From Anatilimnocola aggregata (GTDB lineage Bacteria > Planctomycetota > Planctomycetia > Pirellulales > Pirellulaceae): a stretch of DNA of 64,000 bases. The notes under the pieces were generated by a model, which had not been told where the DNA came from, did no database searches, and saw nothing but the letters and a program-made list of their open reading frames with translations. Below are positions 42,829-51,838 of the stretch, piece by piece (positions within the stretch are counted from its first letter, which is position 1; each line of letters opens with the position of its first letter). The stretch spans positions 6,262,001 through 6,326,000 of the forward strand of contig NZ_CP036274.1 of NCBI RefSeq assembly GCF_007747655.1, read 5' to 3'. The translations under genes were made by a program, and so were the position numbers.

Positions 42829-44859
42829 ATGCTGCTCGCTGACTTCATCAATACACTCACGCTCGGTCAATGGCTGGTACTCGGCCTCGTTCCGCCGGCC
42901 ATCATCGCCCTCTATTTTCTGAAGCTACGTCGCCAACCGCTCGAAGTTCCCAGCACTTACCTGTGGAGCCGAGCGATCGAAGACCTGCACGTCAATTCGC
43001 TCTGGCAGCGACTGCGGCAGAGCCTGCTTTTGCTGCTGCAGCTGCTCCTGATCGGCCTGCTTGTTATCACCCTCGTTCGTCCGGGCTGGAAAGGGACCGA
43101 CCTGGTTGGCAGCCGGCTGATATTCATGGTCGATACATCGGCCAGCATGAACGCAACCGACATCTCACCCACGCGACTCGATGCCGCCAAGCAACAGGCA
43201 ATCGGCTTGATCGAGCAGATGAAGAAGGGGGACGTCGCGATGCTTATCAGCTTCTCGAACGTCGCCCGCGTAGAGCAAACCTTCACCGACAACCGTCGTC
43301 TGCTGCGGCAAAAGGTCGAGACAATTGAACCCACGAATCGCCCCAGCGACTTGAGCGAGGCCCTGCGTGCCGCCTCGGGCCTCGCGAATCCAGGTCAAAC
43401 GGGCGACCCGAACAACCCCAACGACATTCAAACGGCCGAAGCGCAGCCCGCAACGATGTATCTGTTCACTGACGGCGGCTTCACCTCGGTCCCCAATTTT
43501 CGCCTCGGCAATCTGCAGGCTGAGTATGTCAAAGTTGCCTCGGCCGAACCGCGCAATGTCGGCATCGTGGCTTTCAGTACCGATGCCAATCCCGAGAAGC
43601 CCGGGCAGATTCAAGCATTCGCGCGAGTCGAGAACTTCGGCACTAAAGATGAAAAAGCGGTTGCCACACTCTTCCTCGACGACGTCGAACTCGATTCGCA
43701 GAACGTCGATATTCCCGGTCGTAATCCTGAGAATCAGATTTCGGGAGCGGCGGGAGTAAAGTTCGAAATGCAAACAATCGAGAATGGCGTGCTGCGGCTG
43801 GAACTCGCAATCAAGGACGATCTGGTAGAAGACAATCGTGCTTCCACGGTCGTCAATTTGCCGCAGCCCGCCAAAGTACTTTTGGTGACGCCGGGGAATG
43901 ATGCCTTGGAACTCGCGCTCGCCACCGACGAAGCCACGAAGATGGCCGCCATCGTCACCAAGCCCCCGTCCTATTTAGATGAAAAGGTTTACCAAGACGC
44001 CGCTGCCGACGGTGCGTTCGATCTGATTATTTACGACCAATGCATGCCGAAGCAAATGCCCAGTTGCAACACACTTTTCATAGGGCGACTGCCGCCCTAT
44101 GAAGGCTGGCAAGCGGGACCAAAGAACTATCCTGCCCTCGTGCGTGACGTGAATCAACTCCATCCACTGACTCAACTCATTCAGATGGACAACGTGATGA
44201 TTGTCGAAGCAGCGCCGATCACCGGACCGCCAGGAAGCGCGTCGTTAATGGAAGCCTACATCGGGCAAGGGGAGACAGCGGAATTCAAAAGCGTGTTCGT
44301 TGTCGGCCCACGTGCTGGCTACGAAGATGCGGTGCTCGGATTCGAGATCTACGGCCGCAACGAAAAAGGAGAGACGACGGTCAACACCGACTGGGAACGC
44401 CGCCGCAGCTTTCCGGTCTTCGTGCTGAATGCCGTGAAGTATCTAGGGGGCGTGCGAACCGGACTGGCAATGCCCAGCATCAAGCCAGGCTCGCCGGCAA
44501 CCCTGCGTACACTCACACCGGTGCCGCAAATCTGGGTGAAGCCACCCCGCGGCAGCGAAACAACGGTCCCGCGCGAATCGCAGAATCAATACGTCTTCAC
44601 ACGAACCGATGAACTCGGAACTTACGCTGTGCGCGATGGCTCTGCAGCCAAAGTCTCGCAAAAATTCGCCGTCAACCTCTTCGATGCTCGCGAAAGCAAT
44701 CTCGTGCCGCGCGAGAAAATCGACATCGGCAGTGAAGAAGTGAAAGCTCAAACGAGCAAGCAAGTTTCCCGACAAGAACTATGGCGGTGGCTACTGCTAG
44801 GCGCCATTGGGCTGCTAATTTTTGAGTGGTACGTCTATAACCGGCGAGTGTATTTATAA
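42829..44859 (+). CDS. BatA-like membrane protein with VWA domain
   Basis: The 676-residue protein has two N-terminal membrane helices (QWLVLGLVPPAIIALYFLKLRRQPLEVP, whose LRR-like motif is the BatA start; and QSLLLLLQLLLIGLLVITLV). A VWA domain with FMVDTSASMNATD follows (residues about 95-270). The long middle is beta-rich (VRVEN-type repeats) and the last helix is near 650-670. The N-terminal BatA motif was named from aerotolerance operons in Bacteroides. It is the fourth gene of the cluster starting at 37136. Confidence 0.93.
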   Translation: MLLADFINTLTLGQWLVLGLVPPAIIALYFLKLRRQPLEVPSTYLWSRAIEDLHVNSLWQRLRQSLLLLLQLLLIGLLVITLVRPGWKGTDLVGSRLIFMVDTSASMNATDISPTRLDAAKQQAIGLIEQMKKGDVAMLISFSNVARVEQTFTDNRRLLRQKVETIEPTNRPSDLSEALRAASGLANPGQTGDPNNPNDIQTAEAQPATMYLFTDGGFTSVPNFRLGNLQAEYVKVASAEPRNVGIVAFSTDANPEKPGQIQAFARVENFGTKDEKAVATLFLDDVELDSQNVDIPGRNPENQISGAAGVKFEMQTIENGVLRLELAIKDDLVEDNRASTVVNLPQPAKVLLVTPGNDALELALATDEATKMAAIVTKPPSYLDEKVYQDAAADGAFDLIIYDQCMPKQMPSCNTLFIGRLPPYEGWQAGPKNYPALVRDVNQLHPLTQLIQMDNVMIVEAAPITGPPGSASLMEAYIGQGETAEFKSVFVVGPRAGYEDAVLGFEIYGRNEKGETTVNTDWERRRSFPVFVLNAVKYLGGVRTGLAMPSIKPGSPATLRTLTPVPQIWVKPPRGSETTVPRESQNQYVFTRTDELGTYAVRDGSAAKVSQKFAVNLFDARESNLVPREKIDIGSEEVKAQTSKQVSRQELWRWLLLGAIGLLIFEWYVYNRRVYL

Positions 44860-44879
44860 CTCGCGCTGGCCAGGTACTC

Positions 44880-45155
44880 TCACCCCTTCATCGCAATAAG
44901 GACCAAGCCCACCAGCGTGAAGATTCCATAGAAGCCGAGCGCGATCATCAGATAGGCGACAATAAAGTAGCCGAGGACGGCAAACGCTCGCTTCAGCCAG
45001 CTGCCAAGGAACCAATTCTCTGCCAACTGGCGTTCGAGATTCTCAATGCGCGCTTCCAGCTGCGCGATCGAGGTGGGGGATTCTGCACTAATCAACGATC
45101 GCCGTGCTTCACCTATCTGGGGCGATTCGTAAGGATTCTGATACGGGTCGCTCAT
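44880..45155 (-). CDS. Small NPYESP-motif membrane protein
   Basis: The 91-residue protein begins MSDPYQNPYESP, which resembles the DNPYQSP-type N-terminal motif frequent in planctomycetes. A helix (SIAQLEARIENLERQLAEN) suggests a short coiled coil, followed by two membrane segments (AFAVLGYFIVAYLMIALGFYG and FTLVGLVLIAMK). Topology likely N-in. Function is unknown. It is 22 bases beyond the LRR protein end. Confidence 0.8.
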   Translation of the reverse strand: MSDPYQNPYESPQIGEARRSLISAESPTSIAQLEARIENLERQLAENWFLGSWLKRAFAVLGYFIVAYLMIALGFYGIFTLVGLVLIAMKG

Positions 45156-45177
45156 GGACTGCGTCTTTTGCAGTGGA

Positions 45178-46311
45178 CTATGGTACTGAATCGCTTACGC
45201 GGCGCGGCTGTTCGCGAGAGTTGCTGCTGCGTGGATCTCGTTCCCACGGAAAACTCACGTTGATGAATTTACCGAAGGTCTCTTCTTCGTATTCGGCCAG
45301 CCCTTCTACAGTGAGATGGGGGCTGTCGACTTCGATAAAACTGTTTTTCGGCAGAGTACGCAACTCCCAAAGGCCCTGATCGGTAATCGGCATACCTTCG
45401 AGATTGAGATGATCAAGCTTCGGCAGTCTCGCTAAGACCGACATGGACATATCCGTCACGTTCGGACATTTCAGCGTTAAGGACTGAAGCTGGGTCGCGT
45501 GCCCTAAAGCAGTGGCTCCCCGATCTGTGACCAAATCCGATCCAACTTGGAGTGTTTCAAGTTTCGCCAGCCTCGCGATTTGCTGCAAATCTGCATCGGT
45601 AATATTGATCTGGTCGATATCGAGATACTCGAGGCTCGTATGAGCCACAACTTGGTTGGCGAATTCAGCTGATGCTGACTGTCGCCTTTCGAGTAGCTTA
45701 AGTCCAAACTCAAACTCGGGGCCGATCGTTCGAACCTTGCCGCCAGCACAAGAGCGCACTTCCAATCCCAGGTTTGCTAATTGATCGTTTGCTCGTCCCC
45801 AGGCGTACTCGTTGTAAAGTGCAGGAATACGCACTGCGAACGCGACAGCCACAAGCATAACGATCAGCGCACCGGGCAGGGCAAGTGGCAGCCAGCTCAG
45901 TTGTCGTTCGCGCGCGGTTGTTGCCAAGCGGCGACAACTGACTTGCACCATTGCCGCCCCCAATAAAGTTGCGGCGACTGCATTCATTACGGCGAGGACT
46001 ATCAACAACAGTCCACCTAGGCCCGCGATGTTTTCCCGCCACGTCATTGCCAGCAAAAACCAACTAGGCGAGGCAACTAGCAGTCCAACAAGAATTCCCC
46101 AGGAAAATGCTGGCCAACGGAGCTCCTTCACCTTGGCCAGACTGGCCACGACTCCGCAAACGCTTGCGATTGGCAGCAATAGGCAGAGTGCCCAGCCCAC
46201 GTCATGAAACAGCAACTTCAGGACTTGTTGAAATGCCACTATTAGGCCGGCAACTGCCGCTCCAGGCTCGCGATGCGAGCCAAGCGGTGAAAGAGAATGC
46301 CTAGGGCTCAA
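45178..46311 (-). CDS. Multi-pass membrane protein with leucine-rich repeats
   Basis: The 377-residue frame has four or so membrane helices in the first 160 residues (LCLLLPIASVCGVVASL, LLLIVLAVMNAVAATLLGAAMV, LPGALIVMLVAVAFAV) and then a leucine-rich repeat array about 200-340 (LEYLDIDQINITDADLQQIARLAKLETLQVGSDLVTDRGATALG). The start is uncertain: TTG at 46311 or GTG at 46239. No known family for the membrane half. Probably the LRR part binds a partner outside the cytoplasm. Confidence 0.75.
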   Translation of the reverse strand: MSPRHSLSPLGSHREPGAAVAGLIVAFQQVLKLLFHDVGWALCLLLPIASVCGVVASLAKVKELRWPAFSWGILVGLLVASPSWFLLAMTWRENIAGLGGLLLIVLAVMNAVAATLLGAAMVQVSCRRLATTARERQLSWLPLALPGALIVMLVAVAFAVRIPALYNEYAWGRANDQLANLGLEVRSCAGGKVRTIGPEFEFGLKLLERRQSASAEFANQVVAHTSLEYLDIDQINITDADLQQIARLAKLETLQVGSDLVTDRGATALGHATQLQSLTLKCPNVTDMSMSVLARLPKLDHLNLEGMPITDQGLWELRTLPKNSFIEVDSPHLTVEGLAEYEEETFGKFINVSFPWERDPRSSNSREQPRRVSDSVP

Positions 46312-46374
46312 TCATCTGTACGCAACAGTATGAGGTGTGGCACGCCTAAAGGCAAACACTGAATACTCGCGGTG

Positions 46375-46644
46375 CTACACCGGCAACGAAGAGCTGTCTG
46401 AACCGCGCGAGGCGCGTGTGGCTTCGACAACTGCCGACTTCATATCTTCGAGCGAAACGTGCTTCACATCGATCCGATATTCGCGGAGAGTCCCGAAAAT
46501 AGCCTCGACCACTTCTTCGTTCGAGCGGGCCGAGCAGGCTCGCGTGCGAATGGCGTTCTTAATTTGTTCGTTCATCACCGTCACCAATTCCTTCACCTTC
46601 GTGGCTGCGGCGCTAATGCCCACAGCTTTAATGGTTCCCGACAT
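46375..46644 (-). CDS. Small hypothetical protein
   Basis: The 89-residue product begins MSGTIKAVGISAAATKVKELV and is alpha-helical and soluble. The composition (Ala/Glu/Lys/Val) is gene-like, and an AGGA site sits about ten bases upstream of the ATG. No motif is recognised and the neighbours give no clue. It could still be an accidental frame. Confidence 0.6.
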   Translation of the reverse strand: MSGTIKAVGISAAATKVKELVTVMNEQIKNAIRTRACSARSNEEVVEAIFGTLREYRIDVKHVSLEDMKSAVVEATRASRGSDSSSLPV

Positions 46645-47148
46645 GGGAGTCGTTTCCTATTAGACGAGGAACTACACCGTTCGGATGTCGAACCGTGGTA
46701 TCGCCCGTCCGTTTTGCCGCGTCTGACGTCGGTCGTCAGACGCTGGCTACCTGTAACTTGTCGTTGCCGGCATGACTGGATAGACACGCGAGCAACAAGC
46801 AAGTTCAGATTTTTCTCACTCCTAGGTGTTCGCAGCTCAGTTGCGTTCCTTGCAACCAGTGCTGTGCACCCGCTTCGATTCCTTGCGGCGTCCCGGGAGA
46901 AGGGCCGCAATTCATCGGGTTACTCGGCAAGCTAAAAGCTTAGCCAGCCAACCTTGCTGGAGTGTAGTTATCGCCCATTAGCTCGCCAAGCTTGAATTCG
47001 CGAAAGACCCCTTTACTTTGCGTTTTTTCCCGTAAATGGCTTAAATTTTGACGTTGGCGGGACCAGTCCCTACTCAGCCAGCTAACGGTGCAGAGTTTCC
47101 CCTAATCAAATGCTGCCTAGCTGGGCTAGCAGATAAATAACTGTATTG
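46645..47148. other. 504-base gap with no gene found
   Basis: No frame with a credible start is seen and no notable repeat was recognised. It lies upstream of the small hypothetical gene and downstream of the large haem protein. Confidence 0.55.
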
Positions 47149-50100
47149 TCACTCCTTCAGACTGGCCAAATACTCTACCAAATCGCGCAATTCGAACTTC
47201 GTGAGATGTTTGGTCAAGTCTTCGGGCATCGGACTTTTGCCGGGCTTGCGCTCCTCGATTAGCTCTTTGTCGACCGAAATGAGTTTCCCTTCAGCCGTCA
47301 TTAGTTCTACCCGTTGGTCATTTTCCTGTTTCACAATCCCAGCCAGAACGCGACCTTCGGCATCGAGAATCACCACCGAGTCAAAACCCTTGGCGATGTT
47401 TTTGTTAGGCAGCACGATCGAGTCGAGCAGGTAGCGCCGCGTCTTCAGCGGATCGCTCGTCAGCTTCGTCAAATCGGGACCAACGTCGCCGCCGACTCCC
47501 GCTGCCTTATGACATCGCACGCACGAGACCTGCGCGCGCTCGAAGAAGATCTTCTTACCCCGTTCTAGATCGCCACCTTCGGCACAGTCGAGATAGGCCG
47601 CAGCCGGATCATCCTGGGGCAACTGCGATTGATACTGCTTCACCTTGCTCTTAACGGCACCTGCATCCCGCTTTTCTGCCGCGGTCAGCAAGTCGAGCCG
47701 ACTATCCGCTGGGAACTTTCCGGCGACGAGTTGATCGAGGGCTTTTTCGAGAATTGCATTCGTACCTTGTTGCGTGAAGTTCGTGAGCGACGCCAGCGCG
47801 GCCTGACGTTCGATCAAATCACCTTCAAAAATCGCCTGCTCAAACGCGCTGAGCGAATCGGACGGCTTGAGTTTCATCAGCACATTGCGACCAGCGGCCC
47901 GCACGCGTGAGTCACCATCGGCCAGTGCTTCATCGACCGTTGTTGTCAATTCGGGCACTTCCAGGGCTGCAAGTGCCATAAGCGCATCGGCCCGCGTCTG
48001 ACCAGCCTGGCTCTTGTCGTTCAGCAACCCGAACAACACCGGACCGACTTCTTTCATCCCGAAATCAGCGGCCAATTGCGCGGCAGCTGTTCGCAACTTC
48101 GTTGGGCCAGTGAGAATGCCGGGTAGCGCCGGCTTCAGCGCTGCGACTGCGACTTCCTTAGAGCGACCTTCGAGCGGTCGCCAGAAATTGAGGACGCGAT
48201 CTTTGGGCGATGGCTTTTCCCAGTCCTTCAGCATCGCCAGCGCTTCAATCCGCATGGCTTCAGGAGCATCGCTGCGAGCCGCAAAAGCTGCCACCGCATT
48301 CGCATTCTCAACACTGCCCAGACGGAAGTTCGCATTCAACACTCGCCGGAGCAGCGGATCGCTGGTCGTCGAACGTGTAACGAGCGCGGCCAACTTGGGA
48401 AGTTCCGAGGCAATCGGCAGATCGTGAATCGCACGGGCTGCTTCGAGCACCACCCGTGGTTCGTTGTCGTTCAGAAACCCTGCCAACTCGGGCGATTCCA
48501 TGCGGCGCAAAGCCAGCACCACACCCAAACGCACTGCTGGCGAAGCGCCCTTTGCTGCGACAACCAATTGCGCCGGACTCTCAGCGGCACCCACCAACCC
48601 AACGACTGCACCATGACGCAAGACTGGATCCTGATCTTGATTTTCATTCAGCAGTTCGAGCAACGCCGGAACGGCCGACTTCGTTTTCAGCTTGCCTAGC
48701 GAAACCGCCGCGAAGTAGCGCACTCGCAGGTCATCATCTTTCAACAGTTTGATCAGCGTCTCGCTACCAACAGCAAACTTGGTTTCGCCGATGACCTTGG
48801 CCACTTGCGCACGGACTTCCGCATTATCGGACGTTGCGAGGGCCACAATGGGAGTGACCAACTTCGCGGCATCTTGTCCACGGCGAACCAGTTGCTCCAC
48901 ACCCCAAATCGCATGCAACTTCGCAAGCATGGAGTCGCTGTGCGTCGCTACTTCCACCAGCGTGGTCGATTCTTGCTTGTCGACGAGGCTGAACTGAGCC
49001 TCTTGTCGCACGCGACGATCAGGATGCGCGAGCAGTTTTTTGAGTTCGGCCACGCTTTGCCCGGCAAGTCCGTCGTTCAGCAATTTCTTCACCTGCTGGA
49101 CCACTTCGCTTTGGGAAATCTCCGGCGAATAGAAGCGATAGATCCGCCCCTTCCCTTCACCGTTCCAACCATTCACCCAGTCACTGACGTACACACCGCC
49201 ATCGGGCCCAAATTCAACATCGGTGGCAAGCACACTCCAGAACGACTGCTCTGCATCGACCATTTCAAACGAAGCGCCTTTCGGCTTGAGCTTGAACGTT
49301 CGGACACCGCTGTTTGCCGGACCGCCGCGGAAATCACAGAGGAAGAAGCGGCCGTTGAAATGCTCGGGCAAACCAGTTCCCGGGTAATAAGCCAGGCCAG
49401 ATGGACCATCGGCAAAGTTTACGGTGGGCGGAATAATGTACGCCGGTTGTTCAGCATTCTGCGGATGCCAGATCTTCTCGCGATTGAACGGGCCGCGATC
49501 GGGAAAATACTGATACTCCATTCGCCACCCAGTATCGCCACCTTCGACGACATAAACCCAGCGGGCCTTGTCGCCGCTATCGCTGTTATTATCGCCCGTG
49601 AAAAGATTGCCGTGATCGTCGAAAGCCAATTCCTGCGGATTGCGCAATCCCGTCGCGAACATTTCTAAGTTCGAACCATCGAGATCGCAGCGCAATACGG
49701 CGCCGCTGCTCGGATTGATCAGCCGCTTTCCTTCCTTGGTCGTGACGTTCAAGCCGCGATCGCCAATGCTGAAATAGAGGCGGCCATCGGGACCAATAAT
49801 CAGCCCGTGCATATCGTGACCGCGAAAGGCATAACGCACGCCGAAGCCGTAGGCCAGTGACTGCCGCACTTCGGCCTGCTCATTCGCGTCCACATCCTTC
49901 AGCATCCAAAGGTGCGGAATGTTGGTGTAATAGACGTTGCCGCGATATTCGATTACGCCAGCGCCGGTTCCATCGACGATTTCGTTGAAGCCGTCGGCAA
50001 ACACGCTCGACTTGTCCGCTTTGCCATCGCCATCGGTGTCGGTGAGCAAGCGAATGCGATCGTCGTACTTCGTGTAGTCCGAAGCCTTCTCTTTGAGGTG

Positions 50101-50463
50101 CTTTTTTACATACGCCAGGCGATCTTCGACCGTCTGGGCAGCAATATCGTCATCGAGCCAATGTGCGTGCCCGCGGTTGTCTTCGACTCCCTTGCTTTGA
50201 CGGAATGTCTCGCAAACGAAAATGCGGCCCCGATGATCGATGGAAAACGCAACCGGGTTTGCGAGCATCGGCTCGGCAGCGAACACTTGTCGCTGCAAAC
50301 CTTCGGGAACTTTGAAGCCTTGCAGCGATTGCTCGGCATCTTTCGACTCTCCAGCAATCTTGGGCGGTTCGGGCGGAACGGCCACAACTTGGGAAAGCGA
50401 AACAAGGCTCAGGAGCAGCGCGGCGCACAACAACGGCGCAGCCATTTTCTGACGAACGAACAT
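47149..50463 (-). CDS. PVC-type CxxCH propeller/HEAT protein
   Basis: The 1104-residue exported protein has a signal peptide (LLCAALLLSLVSLSQVVA). The N-terminal half is a six-bladed-type glucose/sorbosone dehydrogenase-like propeller (FSIDHRGRIFVCETF; LRNPQELAFDDHGNLFTGDNNSDSG; GWRMEYQY). The next 350 residues are HEAT repeats. Near residue 980 lies CVRCHKAAGVGGDVGPDLT, the c-type haem motif with the conserved surroundings of this planctomycete family. The fused design implies periplasmic oxidation with electron transfer to the haem. The substrate is unknown. Confidence 0.92.
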   Translation of the reverse strand: MFVRQKMAAPLLCAALLLSLVSLSQVVAVPPEPPKIAGESKDAEQSLQGFKVPEGLQRQVFAAEPMLANPVAFSIDHRGRIFVCETFRQSKGVEDNRGHAHWLDDDIAAQTVEDRLAYVKKHLKEKASDYTKYDDRIRLLTDTDGDGKADKSSVFADGFNEIVDGTGAGVIEYRGNVYYTNIPHLWMLKDVDANEQAEVRQSLAYGFGVRYAFRGHDMHGLIIGPDGRLYFSIGDRGLNVTTKEGKRLINPSSGAVLRCDLDGSNLEMFATGLRNPQELAFDDHGNLFTGDNNSDSGDKARWVYVVEGGDTGWRMEYQYFPDRGPFNREKIWHPQNAEQPAYIIPPTVNFADGPSGLAYYPGTGLPEHFNGRFFLCDFRGGPANSGVRTFKLKPKGASFEMVDAEQSFWSVLATDVEFGPDGGVYVSDWVNGWNGEGKGRIYRFYSPEISQSEVVQQVKKLLNDGLAGQSVAELKKLLAHPDRRVRQEAQFSLVDKQESTTLVEVATHSDSMLAKLHAIWGVEQLVRRGQDAAKLVTPIVALATSDNAEVRAQVAKVIGETKFAVGSETLIKLLKDDDLRVRYFAAVSLGKLKTKSAVPALLELLNENQDQDPVLRHGAVVGLVGAAESPAQLVVAAKGASPAVRLGVVLALRRMESPELAGFLNDNEPRVVLEAARAIHDLPIASELPKLAALVTRSTTSDPLLRRVLNANFRLGSVENANAVAAFAARSDAPEAMRIEALAMLKDWEKPSPKDRVLNFWRPLEGRSKEVAVAALKPALPGILTGPTKLRTAAAQLAADFGMKEVGPVLFGLLNDKSQAGQTRADALMALAALEVPELTTTVDEALADGDSRVRAAGRNVLMKLKPSDSLSAFEQAIFEGDLIERQAALASLTNFTQQGTNAILEKALDQLVAGKFPADSRLDLLTAAEKRDAGAVKSKVKQYQSQLPQDDPAAAYLDCAEGGDLERGKKIFFERAQVSCVRCHKAAGVGGDVGPDLTKLTSDPLKTRRYLLDSIVLPNKNIAKGFDSVVILDAEGRVLAGIVKQENDQRVELMTAEGKLISVDKELIEERKPGKSPMPEDLTKHLTKFELRDLVEYLASLKE

Positions 50464-50618
50464 AACTGGATCTCACGAAGCAACGACATCAGTCGTGGCC
50501 AAGGACAAAAGAACGATACAGGCGGGAGCGGGCAAATCGATAAGGAGTTGCCCGCGGCAGTTGTGGTAAGCTATTTAGATTAGTTTCTCGAGCGATTCCT
50601 GGCAAGAAAGGGACCAGC

Positions 50619-51248
50619 GTGGCGCGCGAATGTCCCCGCTGTGGCGAAGTGCTGATGGGTGCGGTCAACCGCTGCTGGAAGTGCGGGCTCGATCTGAGAG
50701 CTGCCACACAGTCCACGACTCCGCGCACTTCGGCCACTGCTCACGAACCGTTGATCGTGGCAGAGTTGGCCAACGAAACAGACACTGGTCCGCCCTCAAC
50801 GCACCCCTCCCCTGCCCCGCCAATCTCACCAGTGGTTGCTCCCCAAACTCCGGGAGCTGTCGAGTATTTCATCGACGGCAGCATTCGTCGCCGCGGTTCA
50901 CCGTTCGCACCTGGGGCGATCTTGCTCCCGCCATCTTCGGCACCCTCCTTCGGTCGAGTCGCGCCGAAGACGCAAATCTCACTGCAACAGAGTTACGCCT
51001 CGAATGGCGGCGCGATTGCCGCCATTGTGCTCGGGGTATTTGGCCTGATCATCGCGCCCCTGCGCTTTGAAGGAGCGATTGTCGGACTTGTCGGGCTAAC
51101 GATGGGCCTTTGGGGCCTCTATTCGCGTCGTCGTGGCTGGGCCTTGTTCGGCCTGATTCTCTGCTGCCTGGCCATTGGCATCGGCTGCTACACCGGTGCA
51201 TTTTGGCTCTTTCGGGCGGTCAACAATTCCACGCGCTGGGAATATTGA
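50619..51248 (+). CDS. Zinc-ribbon membrane protein
   Basis: The GTG at 50619 is preceded by AAGGGA with five bases between. The 209-residue protein starts with a zinc ribbon (RECPRCGEVLMGAVNRCWKCGLD), then a Pro/Ser/Thr-rich linker, and ends with three membrane helices (AAIVLGVFGLIIAPLRF, AIVGLVGLTMGLWGLY, LFGLILCCLAIGIGCYTGAFWLF). The C-terminal part resembles DUF4190. Ribbon on the cytoplasmic side. Function unknown. It diverges from the PVC haem protein. Confidence 0.78.
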   Translation: MARECPRCGEVLMGAVNRCWKCGLDLRAATQSTTPRTSATAHEPLIVAELANETDTGPPSTHPSPAPPISPVVAPQTPGAVEYFIDGSIRRRGSPFAPGAILLPPSSAPSFGRVAPKTQISLQQSYASNGGAIAAIVLGVFGLIIAPLRFEGAIVGLVGLTMGLWGLYSRRRGWALFGLILCCLAIGIGCYTGAFWLFRAVNNSTRWEY

Positions 51249-51255
51249 ACCCCCA

Positions 51256-51651
51256 TTATTTGCCCATCGGCCAACAATAAATCTGTTGCATTGCGCGGGC
51301 TACGATGCCGGTGATATCGGGCAAGCGTACTGGCTTCGAGAGCACCGAAAAGGCCTGAGCGGCACGCGCTTCGGCCTCCAATTGGCGATCGAGTGCGGCA
51401 CTAATCAAAATACAGGGCAGTTCGAAGTGGAGCGTTCGAAGTTGACGAATTGTCTCGAGCCCCGTTAATCGCGGCATGTGCATATCGAGCAATAGCAGGT
51501 GAACGGGTTCACGCTTGATGACGTCGAGAGCCTCTTCGCCATCACCGGCGAGAATGGTGCGAAAGCCGCGCGTTTCAAACACGCTCCTCAACGTTTCGCG
51601 AAAATCGCGATCGTCATCGGTGATCAGCAGTGAAGGTGTTTCCAGCTTCAT
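51256..51651 (-). CDS. Single-domain response regulator (CheY-like)
   Basis: The start at 51651 follows GGAG by six bases; the frame opens further at 51690. The 131-residue protein is a receiver domain only: acidic pocket in TDDD, phosphate acceptor Asp in LLLLDMHMP, Thr/Ser in ILISA and Lys in SKPVRLPDI. There is no output domain. A sensor kinase is not nearby. Its partner is unknown. Confidence 0.92.
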   Translation of the reverse strand: MKLETPSLLITDDDRDFRETLRSVFETRGFRTILAGDGEEALDVIKREPVHLLLLDMHMPRLTGLETIRQLRTLHFELPCILISAALDRQLEAEARAAQAFSVLSKPVRLPDITGIVARAMQQIYCWPMGK

Positions 51652-51838
51652 CGCAGGCTCCGCGCTCCGTCGAACCCAAAAGCTTTCCAAAAACGTGCTC
51701 AGGCACCGGTAGACCCGGCCAAACTGGCAGCGTAGAAAGAATACCTTACTCCAAGCAATTGCAGTGCCGGAGCATGAACTGCAGGAAAATAGGCCCCTCT
51801 CTCAGACCACAATTTCATCAAAAGCGAGCCTCGCGGCA

